The notes beneath the pieces are model-generated. The model was not told the DNA's origin. It made no database searches and saw only the letters and a program-made list of their open reading frames with translations. A DNA stretch of 64,000 nt from Herbaspirillum rubrisubalbicans (GTDB taxonomy: Bacteria > Pseudomonadota > Gammaproteobacteria > Burkholderiales > Burkholderiaceae_D): NCBI RefSeq assembly GCF_003719195.1, contig NZ_CP024996.1:1054001-1118000 (forward strand), given 5' to 3'. Both the position numbers and the translations under genes were made by a program. Positions within the stretch are counted from its first letter, which is position 1, and the number at the start of each line of letters is the position of its first letter. Positions 7,861 to 18,740 of the stretch are shown here, one piece after another.

Positions 7861-8535
7861 GGTGGTACTCCCTAGAAAGTGGCTAATCGAAATCGGGTCG
7901 GAACATGGTTTCCTCCAGGTGCGCAGGCGCTGCGTATTCGATCAGGTGAACTTTTGTTCGCGTCGGCCATCGCGCCGGGGCGATGCGTGGACTTGCCGTC
8001 GAAAAAAAGCTGCCGTGGCATGACGATTTGCGCTCGTCATGCCACTTCAGGTTGCGTAGATCGAAACGGGATGGAATTCGTGCTCAGTGACAAATACCCG
8101 CCATAGTGATGGCGCGAATTTGTCCTGATAAGGGGATGAGTGGAATAAGAGGTAAAACCAAAAAATTAACGAAATATGCCTCTTCATATTTCGATATCTA
8201 TATCGAATTATTTCTTTTATTTTTTCGAATATGTTCTGAATCAGGTATTCAAGAGGAGGCGTGATTGGCGGGAATCCGCTCTGGTAGAGGGTTTTGCCGT
8301 TCTTCTTTCGATCTATGAAAAGCGCTTGAATATGGAAGGCGAAAAATTATTGGATTACTGGAGAATTTGTTGTGGTGGATTGAAGATAAGTTTTTATTTA
8401 GGTACGCGCGATTCAGATCGACTGCGTAATAGATGAATCTACATGTCGAAGTCCCATGCCAGTTCCTGATGCTGATCCACTTGAAGTGAAAGAAAACGTG
8501 CGGCTTTTGGTGGTGCGAAGTTGGCGAGCTTGAAT
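7861..8535. other. AT-rich stretch without a convincing gene
   Basis: About 700 bases between the adhesin remnant and ggt. The part from about 8150 to 8450 is clearly richer in A+T than the surrounding chromosome. Small open frames exist (8176-8436 plus, 8249-8575 minus) but have odd composition, no ribosome site of note and no family I know. The adhesin promoter should be in 7861-8000. The mixture suggests the scar of a lost or transferred segment. Confidence 0.45.
8015..8045 (-). terminator. Perfect 12-bp hairpin upstream of the adhesin remnant
   Basis: GTGGCATGACGA (8015-8026) and TCGTCATGCCAC (8034-8045) are exact reverse complements with a 7-base loop. Read on the minus strand the stem is followed, after six bases, by a run of seven T (8002-8008), so it could be an intrinsic terminator for transcription entering from the right, or an attenuator in the adhesin leader. 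Confidence 0.5.
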
Positions 8536-8539
8536 AAAA

Positions 8540-8570
8540 AAAGCTCCCGAAAGTGATCGGGAGCTTTTTC
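8540..8570. terminator. Intrinsic terminator downstream of ggt
   Basis: Stem AAAGCTCCCGA / TCGGGAGCTTT (arms 8540-8550 and 8557-8567) with a 6-base loop, an A-run on the left and a T-run on the right, so it can work in both directions. It lies 42 bases past the stop of ggt on the minus strand. Confidence 0.85.
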
Positions 8571-8611
8571 TTCATTGCTTCAATGCTTCATCGCTTCAGG
8601 GGCTCAATGCT

Positions 8612-10369
<1,758 letters not shown>

Positions 10370-10572
10370 GAGGGATGCTCCTGATGATCTGGACTGGTGA
10401 ATGTGCATATTATTTATAGGAATGCCGACCGCACCCTGATGCAACTGCGGGCAGGGACGACACCGGGAGATTGTAGAGAATGGAGCTTTTCTGTCCAGAT
10501 CCAGGGACTGGCAATGGATGGATGATTGATGTGGATTCGTCCACCGATGGTGTGGATCGCTAGGGTAGCGCT

Positions 10573-11655
10573 TCAGGTGCTCTCGCGCAGCGCCAGTTCA
10601 AAGCCCAGATCGAGCCGACCTTTAGGAATGGCCTCGCCCTTCAACTGGCGCACCAGCATCTCGGCCGACTGGTAGCCGATCTCATAGCGCGGCGTGACCA
10701 CCGTGGTAATGGAGGGCGTGGCGCAGGCCGCCCAGGACAGATCGTTGAAGCCGGCGATGGCCATTTCGCGCGGCACGCTGATGCCCTGGCGCTGGCATTC
10801 GAACAGCGCACCCAGGGCCAGGTCATCATTGCAGCAGAACACCGAATCGCAATCCGGGTGCTGCTCCAGCACGCAGCGCAACAGTTGCGCCCCCATGTCC
10901 ACCGTGGTCGGCTGGGGCAGGAGCACTTCGATATCGGGCGCGATACCGGCTTCCAGCAAACCTTTGCGAAAGCCCTCGCGGCGCTTCATCATGCGCGGAT
11001 CGAGCTGGGCCGCCAGAAAGGCCGGCCGTCGATAGCCGCGTTCCACCAGATGCCGCGCCACCGCGTGGCCGGCGCGGGTCTGAGAAAACCCCACTGAATA
11101 ATCCTGCTGGCTGCGCCCCAGGTCGAACATGCGCACCGCAGGGATGTGGCGGCTGGCAGCTTGGCTTTGCAGGATCTCATACTGTTCGCTGCTGGAGAGC
11201 AGAAAGCCGGCTGGCGCATGGGCCAGGTAAGTGGCGATCAGTTGTTCCTCCTTGGCCCGCACGTAGCCGGTTTCACCGATGAGAAACTGGTAGCCGGCCT
11301 GGGCCAGGTAATCGCGAATGCCCGAGAGGGTTTCGATGAAGACCGCATTGGTCAGGGACGGCACCAGCACGGCCACCACCTGCGAGCGTGCCGAGGCCAG
11401 CGTGGAAGCGGCCTGGTTGGGGACGTAGCCGAGCTTCTGGATGGCTTGCTGGATGCGCAGGCGTGATTGCTCCTGCACCAGCGCGGGCGTTTTGAGCGCA
11501 CGCGAGACCGTCATCGAACTCACGCCCGCCTCGGCAGCCACGTCCATGATCGTCACGCGCCCGGTGGCGCGACTGCCGCGCACGGCGGATTTGGCCGACT
11601 TGGCGGCGGGGGTGGTCGCTTTGGGCTTGGACTTGGGTGCTGCGCGCTGGGTCAT
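10573..11655 (-). CDS. gntR: LacI-family repressor of gluconate genes (GntR type)
   Basis: 360 residues. A basic, Lys/Ala-rich N-terminal extension of about 30 residues precedes the LacI helix-turn-helix (VTIMDVAAEAGVSSMTVSRA) and the hinge helix (PNQAASTLASARS). The remainder is a periplasmic-binding-protein-like sensor (VVAVLVPSLTNAVFIETL, DSVFCCNDDLALGALFECQR, IAGFNDLSWA). It is divergent from gntP; two palindromes resembling the GntR operator ATGTTACCGGTAACAT lie in the gap. A nearly identical palindrome occurs at edd, so its regulon probably includes edd-eda. The inducer, gluconate or 6-phosphogluconate, is inferred from the neighbours. Confidence 0.88.
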   Translation of the reverse strand: MTQRAAPKSKPKATTPAAKSAKSAVRGSRATGRVTIMDVAAEAGVSSMTVSRALKTPALVQEQSRLRIQQAIQKLGYVPNQAASTLASARSQVVAVLVPSLTNAVFIETLSGIRDYLAQAGYQFLIGETGYVRAKEEQLIATYLAHAPAGFLLSSSEQYEILQSQAASRHIPAVRMFDLGRSQQDYSVGFSQTRAGHAVARHLVERGYRRPAFLAAQLDPRMMKRREGFRKGLLEAGIAPDIEVLLPQPTTVDMGAQLLRCVLEQHPDCDSVFCCNDDLALGALFECQRQGISVPREMAIAGFNDLSWAACATPSITTVVTPRYEIGYQSAEMLVRQLKGEAIPKGRLDLGFELALREST

Positions 11656-11816
11656 GGATCGAGGAGGAGGGCGGTCTTTTCAGGTGGCCACATGATACCT
11701 GCTTGCGCGCTACTGTTGGCGACGGCGAAGTGCCAAGCCGTATTTCTGCAAAACAATTTTCTCGACGCTGCGTCCTGCGGTGTGCATCGTCTTGCGCACC
11801 GCAACACAACAAGTGT

Positions 11817-11870
11817 TTGACCCGCGCAAAATGTTAGCGTTATCATCGCGCCGCATGTTAACGCTAACAT
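11817..11870 (+). promoter_or_regulatory. gntP promoter with two GntR-type operators
   Basis: TTGACC (11817-11822), an 18-base spacer, then TATCAT (11841-11846) form a sigma-70 promoter. Operator 1, ATGTTAGCGTTATCAT (11831-11846), covers the -10. Operator 2, ATGTTAACGCTAACAT (11855-11870), is a near-perfect palindrome just downstream of the expected start. Their centres are 24 bases apart, about two helical turns. The remaining 11656-12070 intergenic region shows no gene. Confidence 0.75.
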
Positions 11871-12070
11871 CCGAACCTCCGGGCACACGGCGGCGGTGCT
11901 GGTCGCGACATACCACACTCAGGACAATCAGATAACACTACGCAGATAGTGCAGGTGTTCGTGCCACCCAGGCCGGCCCGCAGGAGACGTTCGCCTCGCA
12001 TCGCTGCGGGCGCGTGGCTGCGGTCTTGCCGCGGGCCGCGCGGCATCGGCTATCGGCAATCGGAGATCCC

Positions 12071-13423
12071 ATGCTGGGCATGAGCCACGACGCCACCTTG
12101 CTGTTCAATGCAGTCATTGCGATTCTCGCGCTGATCCTGATGATCACGCGCTTGCGCATCCATCCTTTCATCGCCTTGACCATCACGTCGGGCTTGCTCG
12201 GCCTGATCTCGGGGATGCCTCTGCCCAAGATCGTCAAGTCCTTCCAGGACGGCTTCGGCGGCGTGCTCGGTTTCGTGGGCATCGTGCTGGGCCTGGGGAC
12301 CATGTTGGGCAAGCTCATGGCCGAGTCCGGCGGAGCCGACCAGATTGCGCAGACGCTGGTGCGCGCCTTCGGCCGCGAGCGGGTGCACTGGGCCATGATG
12401 ATGGGCGCCTTCCTGGTGGGCATTCCCTTGTTCTTCGAGATCGGCTTCGTGCTCCTGATTCCGCTGGTGTTCATCGTGGCGCGTCGCTCGGGCGTGCCGC
12501 TGTTCAAGATCGGGATGCCCATGCTGGCCAGCCTGTCGGTGATGCATGGCCTGGTGCCGCCGCATCCGGGGCCGCTGTTGGCCATCGGTATCTTCGGTGC
12601 CGACATCGGCAAGACTATCTTCTATGGATTGCTGGTGGGCCTGCCCACGGTCATCATTGCCGGTCCCCTGTTCGGCGCCTTCATCTCGCGTTACGTCGAC
12701 ATCAAACCGTCCGAGGAATTGATGGCGCAACTGGCGCGTGAACCGCAGACCACCAATCTGCCGGGTTTCACCACCACGCTGGTGACGGTACTGGCGCCGG
12801 TGTTCCTGATGCTGTTGAAGACCCTGGTCGATGTCACCCTGCCTGACGGCCACGCCCTGCGCGACCTGATGGACTTCATCGGCAACCCCATCGTGGCCCT
12901 GCTGGCCGCACTCCTGCTGGCGATGTGGACCTTCGGCATCGCCCGCGGTTTCACCCGCCAGCAAGTGCTCAAGTTCGTCGATCAGAGCCTGGCGCCGACT
13001 GCGGCCATCGTGCTCATCATCGGCGCCGGTGGCGGCTTCAAACAGATGCTGGTCAATTCCGGCGTGGGCACGTCCATCGGCCAACTGGCTGTCCATGCAC
13101 AGATCTCGCCGTTGCTGCTGGCCTGGTTCGTGGCCGGCGTGATTCGCGTGGCGACCGGTTCGGCCACGGTGGCTACCATCACCGGGGCCGGTATCGTGGC
13201 GCCGCTGGTGGCGCTGATCCCCGGTACCAACAAGGAATTGCTGGTGCTAGCCACCGGCGCCGGTTCGCTGATCCTGTCGCACGTCAACGATGCCGGCTTC
13301 TGGCTGGTCAAGGAATACTTCAACATGAGCGTCGGTGAGACCTTCAAGACCTGGACGGTGATGGAAACCCTGATCTCGGTTGTTGCTATCATCTTCATCA
13401 TGTTGCTCAACCTGGTCGTCTAA
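12071..13423 (+). CDS. gntP: Gluconate:H+ symporter, GntP family
   Basis: 450 residues, inner-membrane protein with about 12-14 hydrophobic segments, spanning the whole length. Family-typical pieces: FIALTITSGLLGLISGMP near residue 35, FGGVLGFVGIVLGLGTMLG, the proline-rich VMHGLVPPHPGPLLA loop near 160, and VATGSATVATITGAGI in the C-terminal half. Start chosen at 12071, which has GGAG eight bases upstream; an ATG at 12080 is an alternative. First gene of the gluconate operon, 58 bases before gntK. Imports gluconate or related sugar acids; idonate or 5-ketogluconate are possible given idnO and idnD downstream. Confidence 0.92.
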   Translation: MLGMSHDATLLFNAVIAILALILMITRLRIHPFIALTITSGLLGLISGMPLPKIVKSFQDGFGGVLGFVGIVLGLGTMLGKLMAESGGADQIAQTLVRAFGRERVHWAMMMGAFLVGIPLFFEIGFVLLIPLVFIVARRSGVPLFKIGMPMLASLSVMHGLVPPHPGPLLAIGIFGADIGKTIFYGLLVGLPTVIIAGPLFGAFISRYVDIKPSEELMAQLAREPQTTNLPGFTTTLVTVLAPVFLMLLKTLVDVTLPDGHALRDLMDFIGNPIVALLAALLLAMWTFGIARGFTRQQVLKFVDQSLAPTAAIVLIIGAGGGFKQMLVNSGVGTSIGQLAVHAQISPLLLAWFVAGVIRVATGSATVATITGAGIVAPLVALIPGTNKELLVLATGAGSLILSHVNDAGFWLVKEYFNMSVGETFKTWTVMETLISVVAIIFIMLLNLVV

Positions 13424-13481
13424 GACCCCGCAACGCCCGGCTGGTCCGGGCGTCTTGCTTTGCCTGATAAGGAAAATTCAC

Positions 13482-15035
13482 ATGTCCTCTTGCGCCCGCT
13501 ACATGCTCGGTGTCGATATCGGTACCACCAGCACCAAGACCGTCGTCTTCACGCTCGACGGTAAGGTGGTTGCCCAGTATGCAGAGGAATATCCGGTGAT
13601 CTGCACCGAACCGGGCATGGCGGAGCAGGACCCGGATCAGATCGTGGCGGCTGCGCTGGCCTCCATTGGCGGCGCGGTCAAGGCCGCCAAGGCGCTGCCC
13701 GAGGATATCGCGCTGCTTTCCTTCAGCGCGGCCATGCATAGCGTCATCGCGCTGGACGCCGACAACCGGCTGCTATGCAACAGCATCACCTGGGGCGATA
13801 TCCGCGCCTCGGTGTGGGCCGAGCGCATCAAGCACGAGCACGATGGCAATGCCATCTATCGCCGCACCGGTACGCCCATCCATCCGATGTCGCCGCTGTG
13901 CAAGCTGATGTGGCTGCGTCATGAAAAGCCGGAAGTCTTCCAGCAGGCGGCCCGCTTCGTGGGCATCAAGGAATATCTGCTGTACCAGTTGTTCGGTCAA
14001 TGGGTGGTGGATCACTCCATCGCCTCGGCCACCGGCATGTTCAACCTGCGCGAGCTGGCCTGGGACCAGGGGGCGCTGGCACTGCTGGGCGTCAAGCCCG
14101 AGCAATTGCCCACGCCAGTGCCTACCACCCACCGGCTGCCGGCGCTCTCGCCGGAGATGGCGCAGCGCCTGGGCCTGGCGGTCGATACCCCCTTCATCAT
14201 CGGCGCCAACGATGGCGTGCTCTCCAACCTGGGCGTCAACGCCATTGAGGTCGGTCACGTGGCGGTGACCATCGGCACCTCCGGCGCCATGCGCACCGTC
14301 ATCGATGAACCGCTGACCGATCCGCATGGCCGCCTGTTCTGCTATGCCTTGACCGAAAAGCACTGGGTGGTGGGCGGTCCGGTCAACAATGGCGGCAACA
14401 TCTTCCGTTGGGTGCGTGATGAACTGGCGACCGCAGAAGCGGCCGCAGCACGCGAGGAGGGTGTCGATCCCTATGAGGCCCTGACCCGCATCGCCGAGCA
14501 GGTGCGCCCCGGCGCGGAGGGTTTGCTGTTCCATCCCTTCATGGCCGGCGAGCGTGCGCCGTTGTGGAATGCCGACCTGCGCGGTTCCTTCTTCGGCCTG
14601 GCCCTGCATCATGGCAAGCACCACATGATCCGCGCTGCACTGGAAGGCGTGATCTTCAATCTCTACAGCATCCTGCCGGCACTGGAAGAACTGGTCGGCC
14701 CCACCAAACGCATGATGGCCACCGGCGGCTTCGCTCGCTCGGCGCTGTGGCGTCAGATGATGGCCGACATCTTCAACCGTGAAGTGGTGGTGCCGGAAAG
14801 CGTGGAATCGTCCTGCCTGGGCGCCGCCGTGCTGGGGGCCTGGGCATTGGGCCTGGTGCCGTCGCTGTCGGTGATCTCGGGCATGGTCGGTTCCACCAAT
14901 CACCATGCCCCCGAGGCTGACGCGGTGGCCGTCTATGGCCGCCTGCAACCCATCTTTGCAGCCATTCCGGCCAGGCTGGAGGCGGAGTATCACGCTATCG
15001 CCGCGTTCCAGCGCGAGACCGGCAAGCAGCACTGA
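13482..15035 (+). CDS. gntK: Gluconokinase, FGGY carbohydrate kinase family
   Basis: 517 residues from the ATG at 13482 (AAGGAA eight bases upstream). Phosphorylates gluconate to 6-phosphogluconate with ATP. It is the large FGGY type, as in Bacillus GntK, not the small P-loop kinase of enteric bacteria. Motifs: GVDIGTTSTKTVVF (phosphate 1 loop) at residues about 9-22, MHSVIALD, TWGDIRA, GANDGVLSNLG with the catalytic aspartate, VTIGTSGAMRTV (phosphate 2), GPVNNGGNIFRW and MATGGFARSALWRQMMAD near the C-terminus. Gluconate specificity rests on subfamily look and operon context; xylulokinase-like activity cannot be formally excluded. Confidence 0.88.
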   Translation: MSSCARYMLGVDIGTTSTKTVVFTLDGKVVAQYAEEYPVICTEPGMAEQDPDQIVAAALASIGGAVKAAKALPEDIALLSFSAAMHSVIALDADNRLLCNSITWGDIRASVWAERIKHEHDGNAIYRRTGTPIHPMSPLCKLMWLRHEKPEVFQQAARFVGIKEYLLYQLFGQWVVDHSIASATGMFNLRELAWDQGALALLGVKPEQLPTPVPTTHRLPALSPEMAQRLGLAVDTPFIIGANDGVLSNLGVNAIEVGHVAVTIGTSGAMRTVIDEPLTDPHGRLFCYALTEKHWVVGGPVNNGGNIFRWVRDELATAEAAAAREEGVDPYEALTRIAEQVRPGAEGLLFHPFMAGERAPLWNADLRGSFFGLALHHGKHHMIRAALEGVIFNLYSILPALEELVGPTKRMMATGGFARSALWRQMMADIFNREVVVPESVESSCLGAAVLGAWALGLVPSLSVISGMVGSTNHHAPEADAVAVYGRLQPIFAAIPARLEAEYHAIAAFQRETGKQH

Positions 15036-15106
15036 GTCCTGTTTTGCACCCGTGCGGGCAAGGCAGGTTTTGACAATGAAATTTCCGACAAGAAGAAAGA
15101 CACCTC

Positions 15107-15901
15107 ATGACCATCAAGACCACCCCCTTGCCCGCAGGTTTGCAGGGCTTTTCTCTGGAAGGTCGGCTGGCCCTCATCACCGGTTCTTCCGGTGGCATCG
15201 GCCTGGCGCTGGCGCGCGGCATGGCGCAAGCGGGCGCGGCCATCGTGCTCAACGGGCGCGATGCCGGCAAGCTCGCCAAGGTTGCCGCGCAACTGCGGGC
15301 CGAGGGACATACCATCCATGAATCCAGCTTCGATGCAACTTCCGCCGAAGACGTGAAGGCCGCGGTGCAGAAGATCGAAAGCGAGATCGGCGCCATCGAC
15401 ATCCTGGTCAACAATGCCGGCATCCAGCGCCGCAATCCGCTGGAAGAGTTCAAGGAATCGGACTGGCACGACCTCATCAATACCAACTTGAACAGCGTCT
15501 TCTATGCCGCCCAGGCGGTAGCCCGCCTCATGATCCCGCGTGGCGCCGGCAAGATCATCAACATCTGCTCGGTACAGAGCGAACTGGGTCGCCCCGGCAT
15601 TGCTCCCTATACCGCCACCAAGGGCGCGGTGAAGATGTTCACCAAGGGCATGGCCATCGACTGGGGCAAGTACGGCATCCAGGTCAACGGCCTGGGGCCG
15701 GGCTACTTCAAGACCGAGATGAACATGGCCCTGGTCAATGATGCCAAGTTCACCGACTGGCTGGTGGGCCGCACGCCATCGCGCCGCTGGGGCGACGTCG
15801 AAGACCTGGTGGGCGCAGCCGTGTTCCTGGCTAGCGACGCCTCGCGCTTTGTCAATGGCCATATCCTCTACGTGGATGGTGGCGTGACCGCGACCTTGTA
15901 A
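15107..15901 (+). CDS. idnO: Gluconate 5-dehydrogenase, short-chain dehydrogenase
   Basis: 264 residues, classical SDR. Cofactor loop ITGSSGGIGLALARG near residue 24, NNAGIQRRNPLEEF near 102, catalytic Ser in IINICSVQSELGRPG, YTATKGAVKMF with the Tyr-Lys pair, and DGGVTATL at the C-terminus. The AGIQRR.PLEEF and SELGRP features match the gluconate 5-dehydrogenase (IdnO/GnoD) group, which reduces 5-keto-D-gluconate to D-gluconate with NAD(P)H. It sits between gntK and idnD in one operon, completing idonate to 5-ketogluconate to gluconate to 6-phosphogluconate. Confidence 0.85.
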   Translation: MTIKTTPLPAGLQGFSLEGRLALITGSSGGIGLALARGMAQAGAAIVLNGRDAGKLAKVAAQLRAEGHTIHESSFDATSAEDVKAAVQKIESEIGAIDILVNNAGIQRRNPLEEFKESDWHDLINTNLNSVFYAAQAVARLMIPRGAGKIINICSVQSELGRPGIAPYTATKGAVKMFTKGMAIDWGKYGIQVNGLGPGYFKTEMNMALVNDAKFTDWLVGRTPSRRWGDVEDLVGAAVFLASDASRFVNGHILYVDGGVTATL

Positions 15902-15929
15902 ATCATTTACCTCATTTTCGGAGAAGACC

Positions 15930-16967
15930 ATGCAACAAGGCCTCGTCATTCATGCGCCGCACGACCTGCGCATCGAACCACTCGATACCGGCGCGCTGCA
16001 GCCGCAACAGCTGAAGGTCAAGGTCAAGGCCGGCGGCATTTGCGGCTCGGACCTGCACTACTATCACCACGGCGGTTTCGGCGTGGTGCGCATCAAGGAA
16101 CCCATGGTGCTGGGCCATGAAGTGTCGGGCCAGATCGCCGAAGTGGGTTCGGCCATCACCGACATCGCTCCTGGCACGCGTATCGCCATTTCCCCCAGCC
16201 GTCCCTGCGGCCTGTGCAAATACTGCCAGGAAGGCAAGCAGAACCACTGCCTGGACATGCGCTTCTACGGCAGCGCCATGCGCACCCCGCACGTGCAGGG
16301 CGCGTTCCGCCAGGAAATCATCATCGAACGTTCGCAAGCCCACATCGTGGCCGACCACGTCAGCGATGGCGAAGCCGCCATGGCCGAACCATTGTCGGTA
16401 GCGCTGCACGCGGTGCGTCGCGCTGGTCCGTTGGTGGGCAAGCGGGTGCTGGTGACCGGCTGTGGCCCGATCGGCGCGCTGGTAGTGGTGGCGGCGCGCC
16501 GCGCCGGGGCGCTGGAAGTGGTGGTCACCGATGTGGCCAGGATGCCGCTGGAAACGGCGTTGAAGGTCGGTGCCGACCGTGCCGTCAACATGGCCGAGAC
16601 CCCCGATGCGCTCAAGGCCTATGCCGCCGACAAGGGGACCTTCGATGTGCTCTTCGAGGCCAGCGGCAACGAGCGGGCCCTGGTCGGTGCGCTGGAAGCC
16701 TTGCGTCCGCAAGCCATCATCGTGCAGGTCGGCCTGGGCGGCGATATCCAGTTCCCGGCCAACCTGCTGGTGGGCAAGGAGCTGGACTGGCGCGGCGCCT
16801 TCCGCTTCCATGAAGAGTTCGCCATGGCCGTGGAGTTGATGAACCGCAAGCTGGTGGATGTGAAGCCGTTGATCTCGGCTACCTATCCGATTTCCCAGGC
16901 GGTGGACGCCTTCGAGATCGCTGGCGACCGCTCGCAGATGATGAAGGTACAGATCAGCTTCGACTGA
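15930..16967 (+). CDS. idnD: L-idonate 5-dehydrogenase, zinc-dependent
   Basis: 345 residues, medium-chain zinc dehydrogenase. Catalytic zinc site: GGICGSDLHYYHHGGFG (Cys near residue 37) and LGHEVSG (His-Glu). Structural zinc cysteines: SRPCGLCKYCQEGKQNHC at about 90-107. Rossmann loop VTGCGPIGALVVVAARRAG follows. The motif pattern and size match IdnD, which oxidises L-idonate to 5-keto-D-gluconate. Last gene of the gluconate operon, 28 bases after idnO and followed by a strong terminator. Confidence 0.87.
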   Translation: MQQGLVIHAPHDLRIEPLDTGALQPQQLKVKVKAGGICGSDLHYYHHGGFGVVRIKEPMVLGHEVSGQIAEVGSAITDIAPGTRIAISPSRPCGLCKYCQEGKQNHCLDMRFYGSAMRTPHVQGAFRQEIIIERSQAHIVADHVSDGEAAMAEPLSVALHAVRRAGPLVGKRVLVTGCGPIGALVVVAARRAGALEVVVTDVARMPLETALKVGADRAVNMAETPDALKAYAADKGTFDVLFEASGNERALVGALEALRPQAIIVQVGLGGDIQFPANLLVGKELDWRGAFRFHEEFAMAVELMNRKLVDVKPLISATYPISQAVDAFEIAGDRSQMMKVQISFD

Positions 16968-17011
16968 AAATACTGGGACGGGGCGGGTAATCGCCTCACA
17001 TCAGCTACCAG

Positions 17012-17052
17012 GAATGCCGTCCCGCACCTTGCCGGACGGCATTCTGTCTTTA
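17012..17052 (+). terminator. Intrinsic terminator after idnD
   Basis: Perfect 11-base stem GAATGCCGTCC / GGACGGCATTC (17012-17022 and 17034-17044), 11-base loop, followed by TGTCTTTAT. It closes the gluconate/idonate operon. Confidence 0.75.
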
Positions 17053-17189
17053 TCGCCCTGCAGTAATGCCGCGCATCGATTGACAAGCTCTGCCGCGCGC
17101 TATAAGTTGCTTGCCATTACTTGGCGTCCTTGCAACAGCATCGATGTCATCCTGAATGCACCGCGCTGTACCTCTGGGGGGAGGAAATC

Positions 17190-18740
17190 ATGTCCAGGCC
17201 TGGGTTTCGCACGTTGACCGTGGGTCAGCGTTTGTTCGTGCTGATCCTCTTGGCCATGCTGGGTCTGGTCGCCACGGCCGTTGTCAGTATGCGCCAGATC
17301 GAGAACGTCTTTCAGGCCGCCAGCTATGCCCAGGCCAGGACCGTACCCAGCGTGACCACGCTGGATGATGCGCTGGGTGCTTTCAATGCCATCCAGGGAC
17401 GGGTCTACAACTATCTCACCAATCCCGATGCCAATGACCGCGGCCGCCTGATGCAGGAGATGGCAGTGCACCGCGCACGCATGAACAAGCAACTCAAGAC
17501 CTATACCGAGGTGCATGTCTCCGACGATGCCGACCGCGCCATGCTGGCCGATGACTATGCCCACATTGCCGCCTTCGAGGAAGTGGTGCAGCGCCTGCTC
17601 GGGCTGGCCGGGCAAGAGCAGAGTGCCGATGAGCGCATCCTGGTGATCCTGGAGCTGCGCGCCGCCATCGACAGTGTGCAGGCCAGCTTCGCCCGTCATC
17701 GCTCCTACGACATTGCGCTGGGCGATGCCAGTGCCCTGACTGCACGCGAGATCATCGCCAATGCCCTCGATACGGTGTTGATGCTGGCCGCTGGTGTGAT
17801 GCTGGTCATGATGGGGGTAGGGTGGTGGCTCACACGCACCCTGCTGCGCCAGATGGGCGGCGAACCGGGTGACGTGGTGATGGTAATGCGGCATATCTCG
17901 CAAGGCGATCTGCAGCAGCAGATCACGCTTAAGCCCGGTTGTCGCGACAGTATGATGCACGCCATCCAGCGTATGGTGGAGCGGGTGTGCCAGGTGGTGA
18001 CCGAGGTGCGCAGCAATGCCGAGAGTCTGGTCAGCACCGCCGAAGAGGTCAGCGTCACCGCGCAAGCACTCTCGCGCGCCTCCACCGAGCAGGCCACGGG
18101 TGTGGAACAGACCAGCGAGGCGCTGGAGCGCATCCATGGGTCCATCCTCAGCACTTCGCAGAATGCCAGGTTGACCGACCAGATCGCCGCCGCCGCCGCG
18201 GTCGAAGCGCGCGCGTGTGCGGCCACGGTCAAGCAGATGGTCGCAGCCATCCAGCAGATTGCCGGCAAGATCGTGGTGATCGATGACATCGCCTACCAGA
18301 CCAATCTGCTGGCCTTGAACGCCACCATCGAAGCGGCGCACGCGGGAGAACACGGCACCGGGTTTGCGGTGGTGGCTGCCGAAGTGCGGCGCCTGGCCGA
18401 GCGCAGCCAGGCGGCCGCCCAGGAAATCGACGAAGTCGCGCGCCACAACGTGGCCTTGGCCAGCACGGCCGAAGAGCAACTCAACAGCATGGTGCCAACG
18501 ATCACGCGTACCTCATCGCTGGTGCAGGAAATCGTCGAGTCCTCGGCCCGGCAATCGGCAGCGGTCAGCCAGATCAGCCAGGCCGCCACGCAACTGGCCC
18601 AGGTGATCCAGCAGAATTCGCTCAGTTCGGAAGAACTGGCGGTGACCTCGGAAGAACTCAACCGCCGTGCGGTGTTGCTGCAGACGACGGTGGGTTTTTT
18701 CCAGTGCGAGCTGGGGCAGGGGGCATGTAAGCAGGCTTAG
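17190..18740 (+). CDS. Methyl-accepting chemotaxis protein
   Basis: 516 residues from the ATG at 17190, with GGGAGGAA upstream. Topology: cytoplasmic start, transmembrane helix 1 ([18 protein letters not shown], about 15-32), a four-helix-bundle periplasmic sensor of about 150 residues, transmembrane helix 2 ([20 protein letters not shown] near 200), HAMP ([19 protein letters not shown]), then the signalling coiled coil with the kinase-contact tip [19 protein letters not shown] and [19 protein letters not shown]. There is no PAS or Cache domain and no C-terminal CheR pentapeptide. Its ligand is unknown; its position between gluconate and polyol clusters is suggestive only. Its stop overlaps the convergent dehydrogenase stop by four bases. 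Confidence 0.9.
   Translation: MSRPGFRTLTVGQRLFVLILLAMLGLVATAVVSMRQIENVFQAASYAQARTVPSVTTLDDALGAFNAIQGRVYNYLTNPDANDRGRLMQEMAVHRARMNKQLKTYTEVHVSDDADRAMLADDYAHIAAFEEVVQRLLGLAGQEQSADERILVILELRAAIDSVQASFARHRSYDIALGDASALTAREIIANALDTVLMLAAGVMLVMMGVGWWLTRTLLRQMGGEPGDVVMVMRHISQGDLQQQITLKPGCRDSMMHAIQRMVERVCQVVTEVRSNAESLVSTAEEVSVTAQALSRASTEQATGVEQTSEALERIHGSILSTSQNARLTDQIAAAAAVEARACAATVKQMVAAIQQIAGKIVVIDDIAYQTNLLALNATIEAAHAGEHGTGFAVVAAEVRRLAERSQAAAQEIDEVARHNVALASTAEEQLNSMVPTITRTSSLVQEIVESSARQSAAVSQISQAATQLAQVIQQNSLSSEELAVTSEELNRRAVLLQTTVGFFQCELGQGACKQA

Noticed and set aside
8176..8436. 86-codon AT-rich open frame upstream of ggt
   Set aside because: No ribosome binding site, no known family, and composition consistent with non-coding AT-rich DNA.
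8249..8575. 108-codon minus-strand open frame in the AT-rich gap
   Set aside because: It begins inside the ggt terminator and shows no protein-like pattern.
12050..13096. 348-codon open frame antisense to gntP
   Set aside because: Gln/His/Asp-rich, no motif, and lies wholly within the transporter gene.
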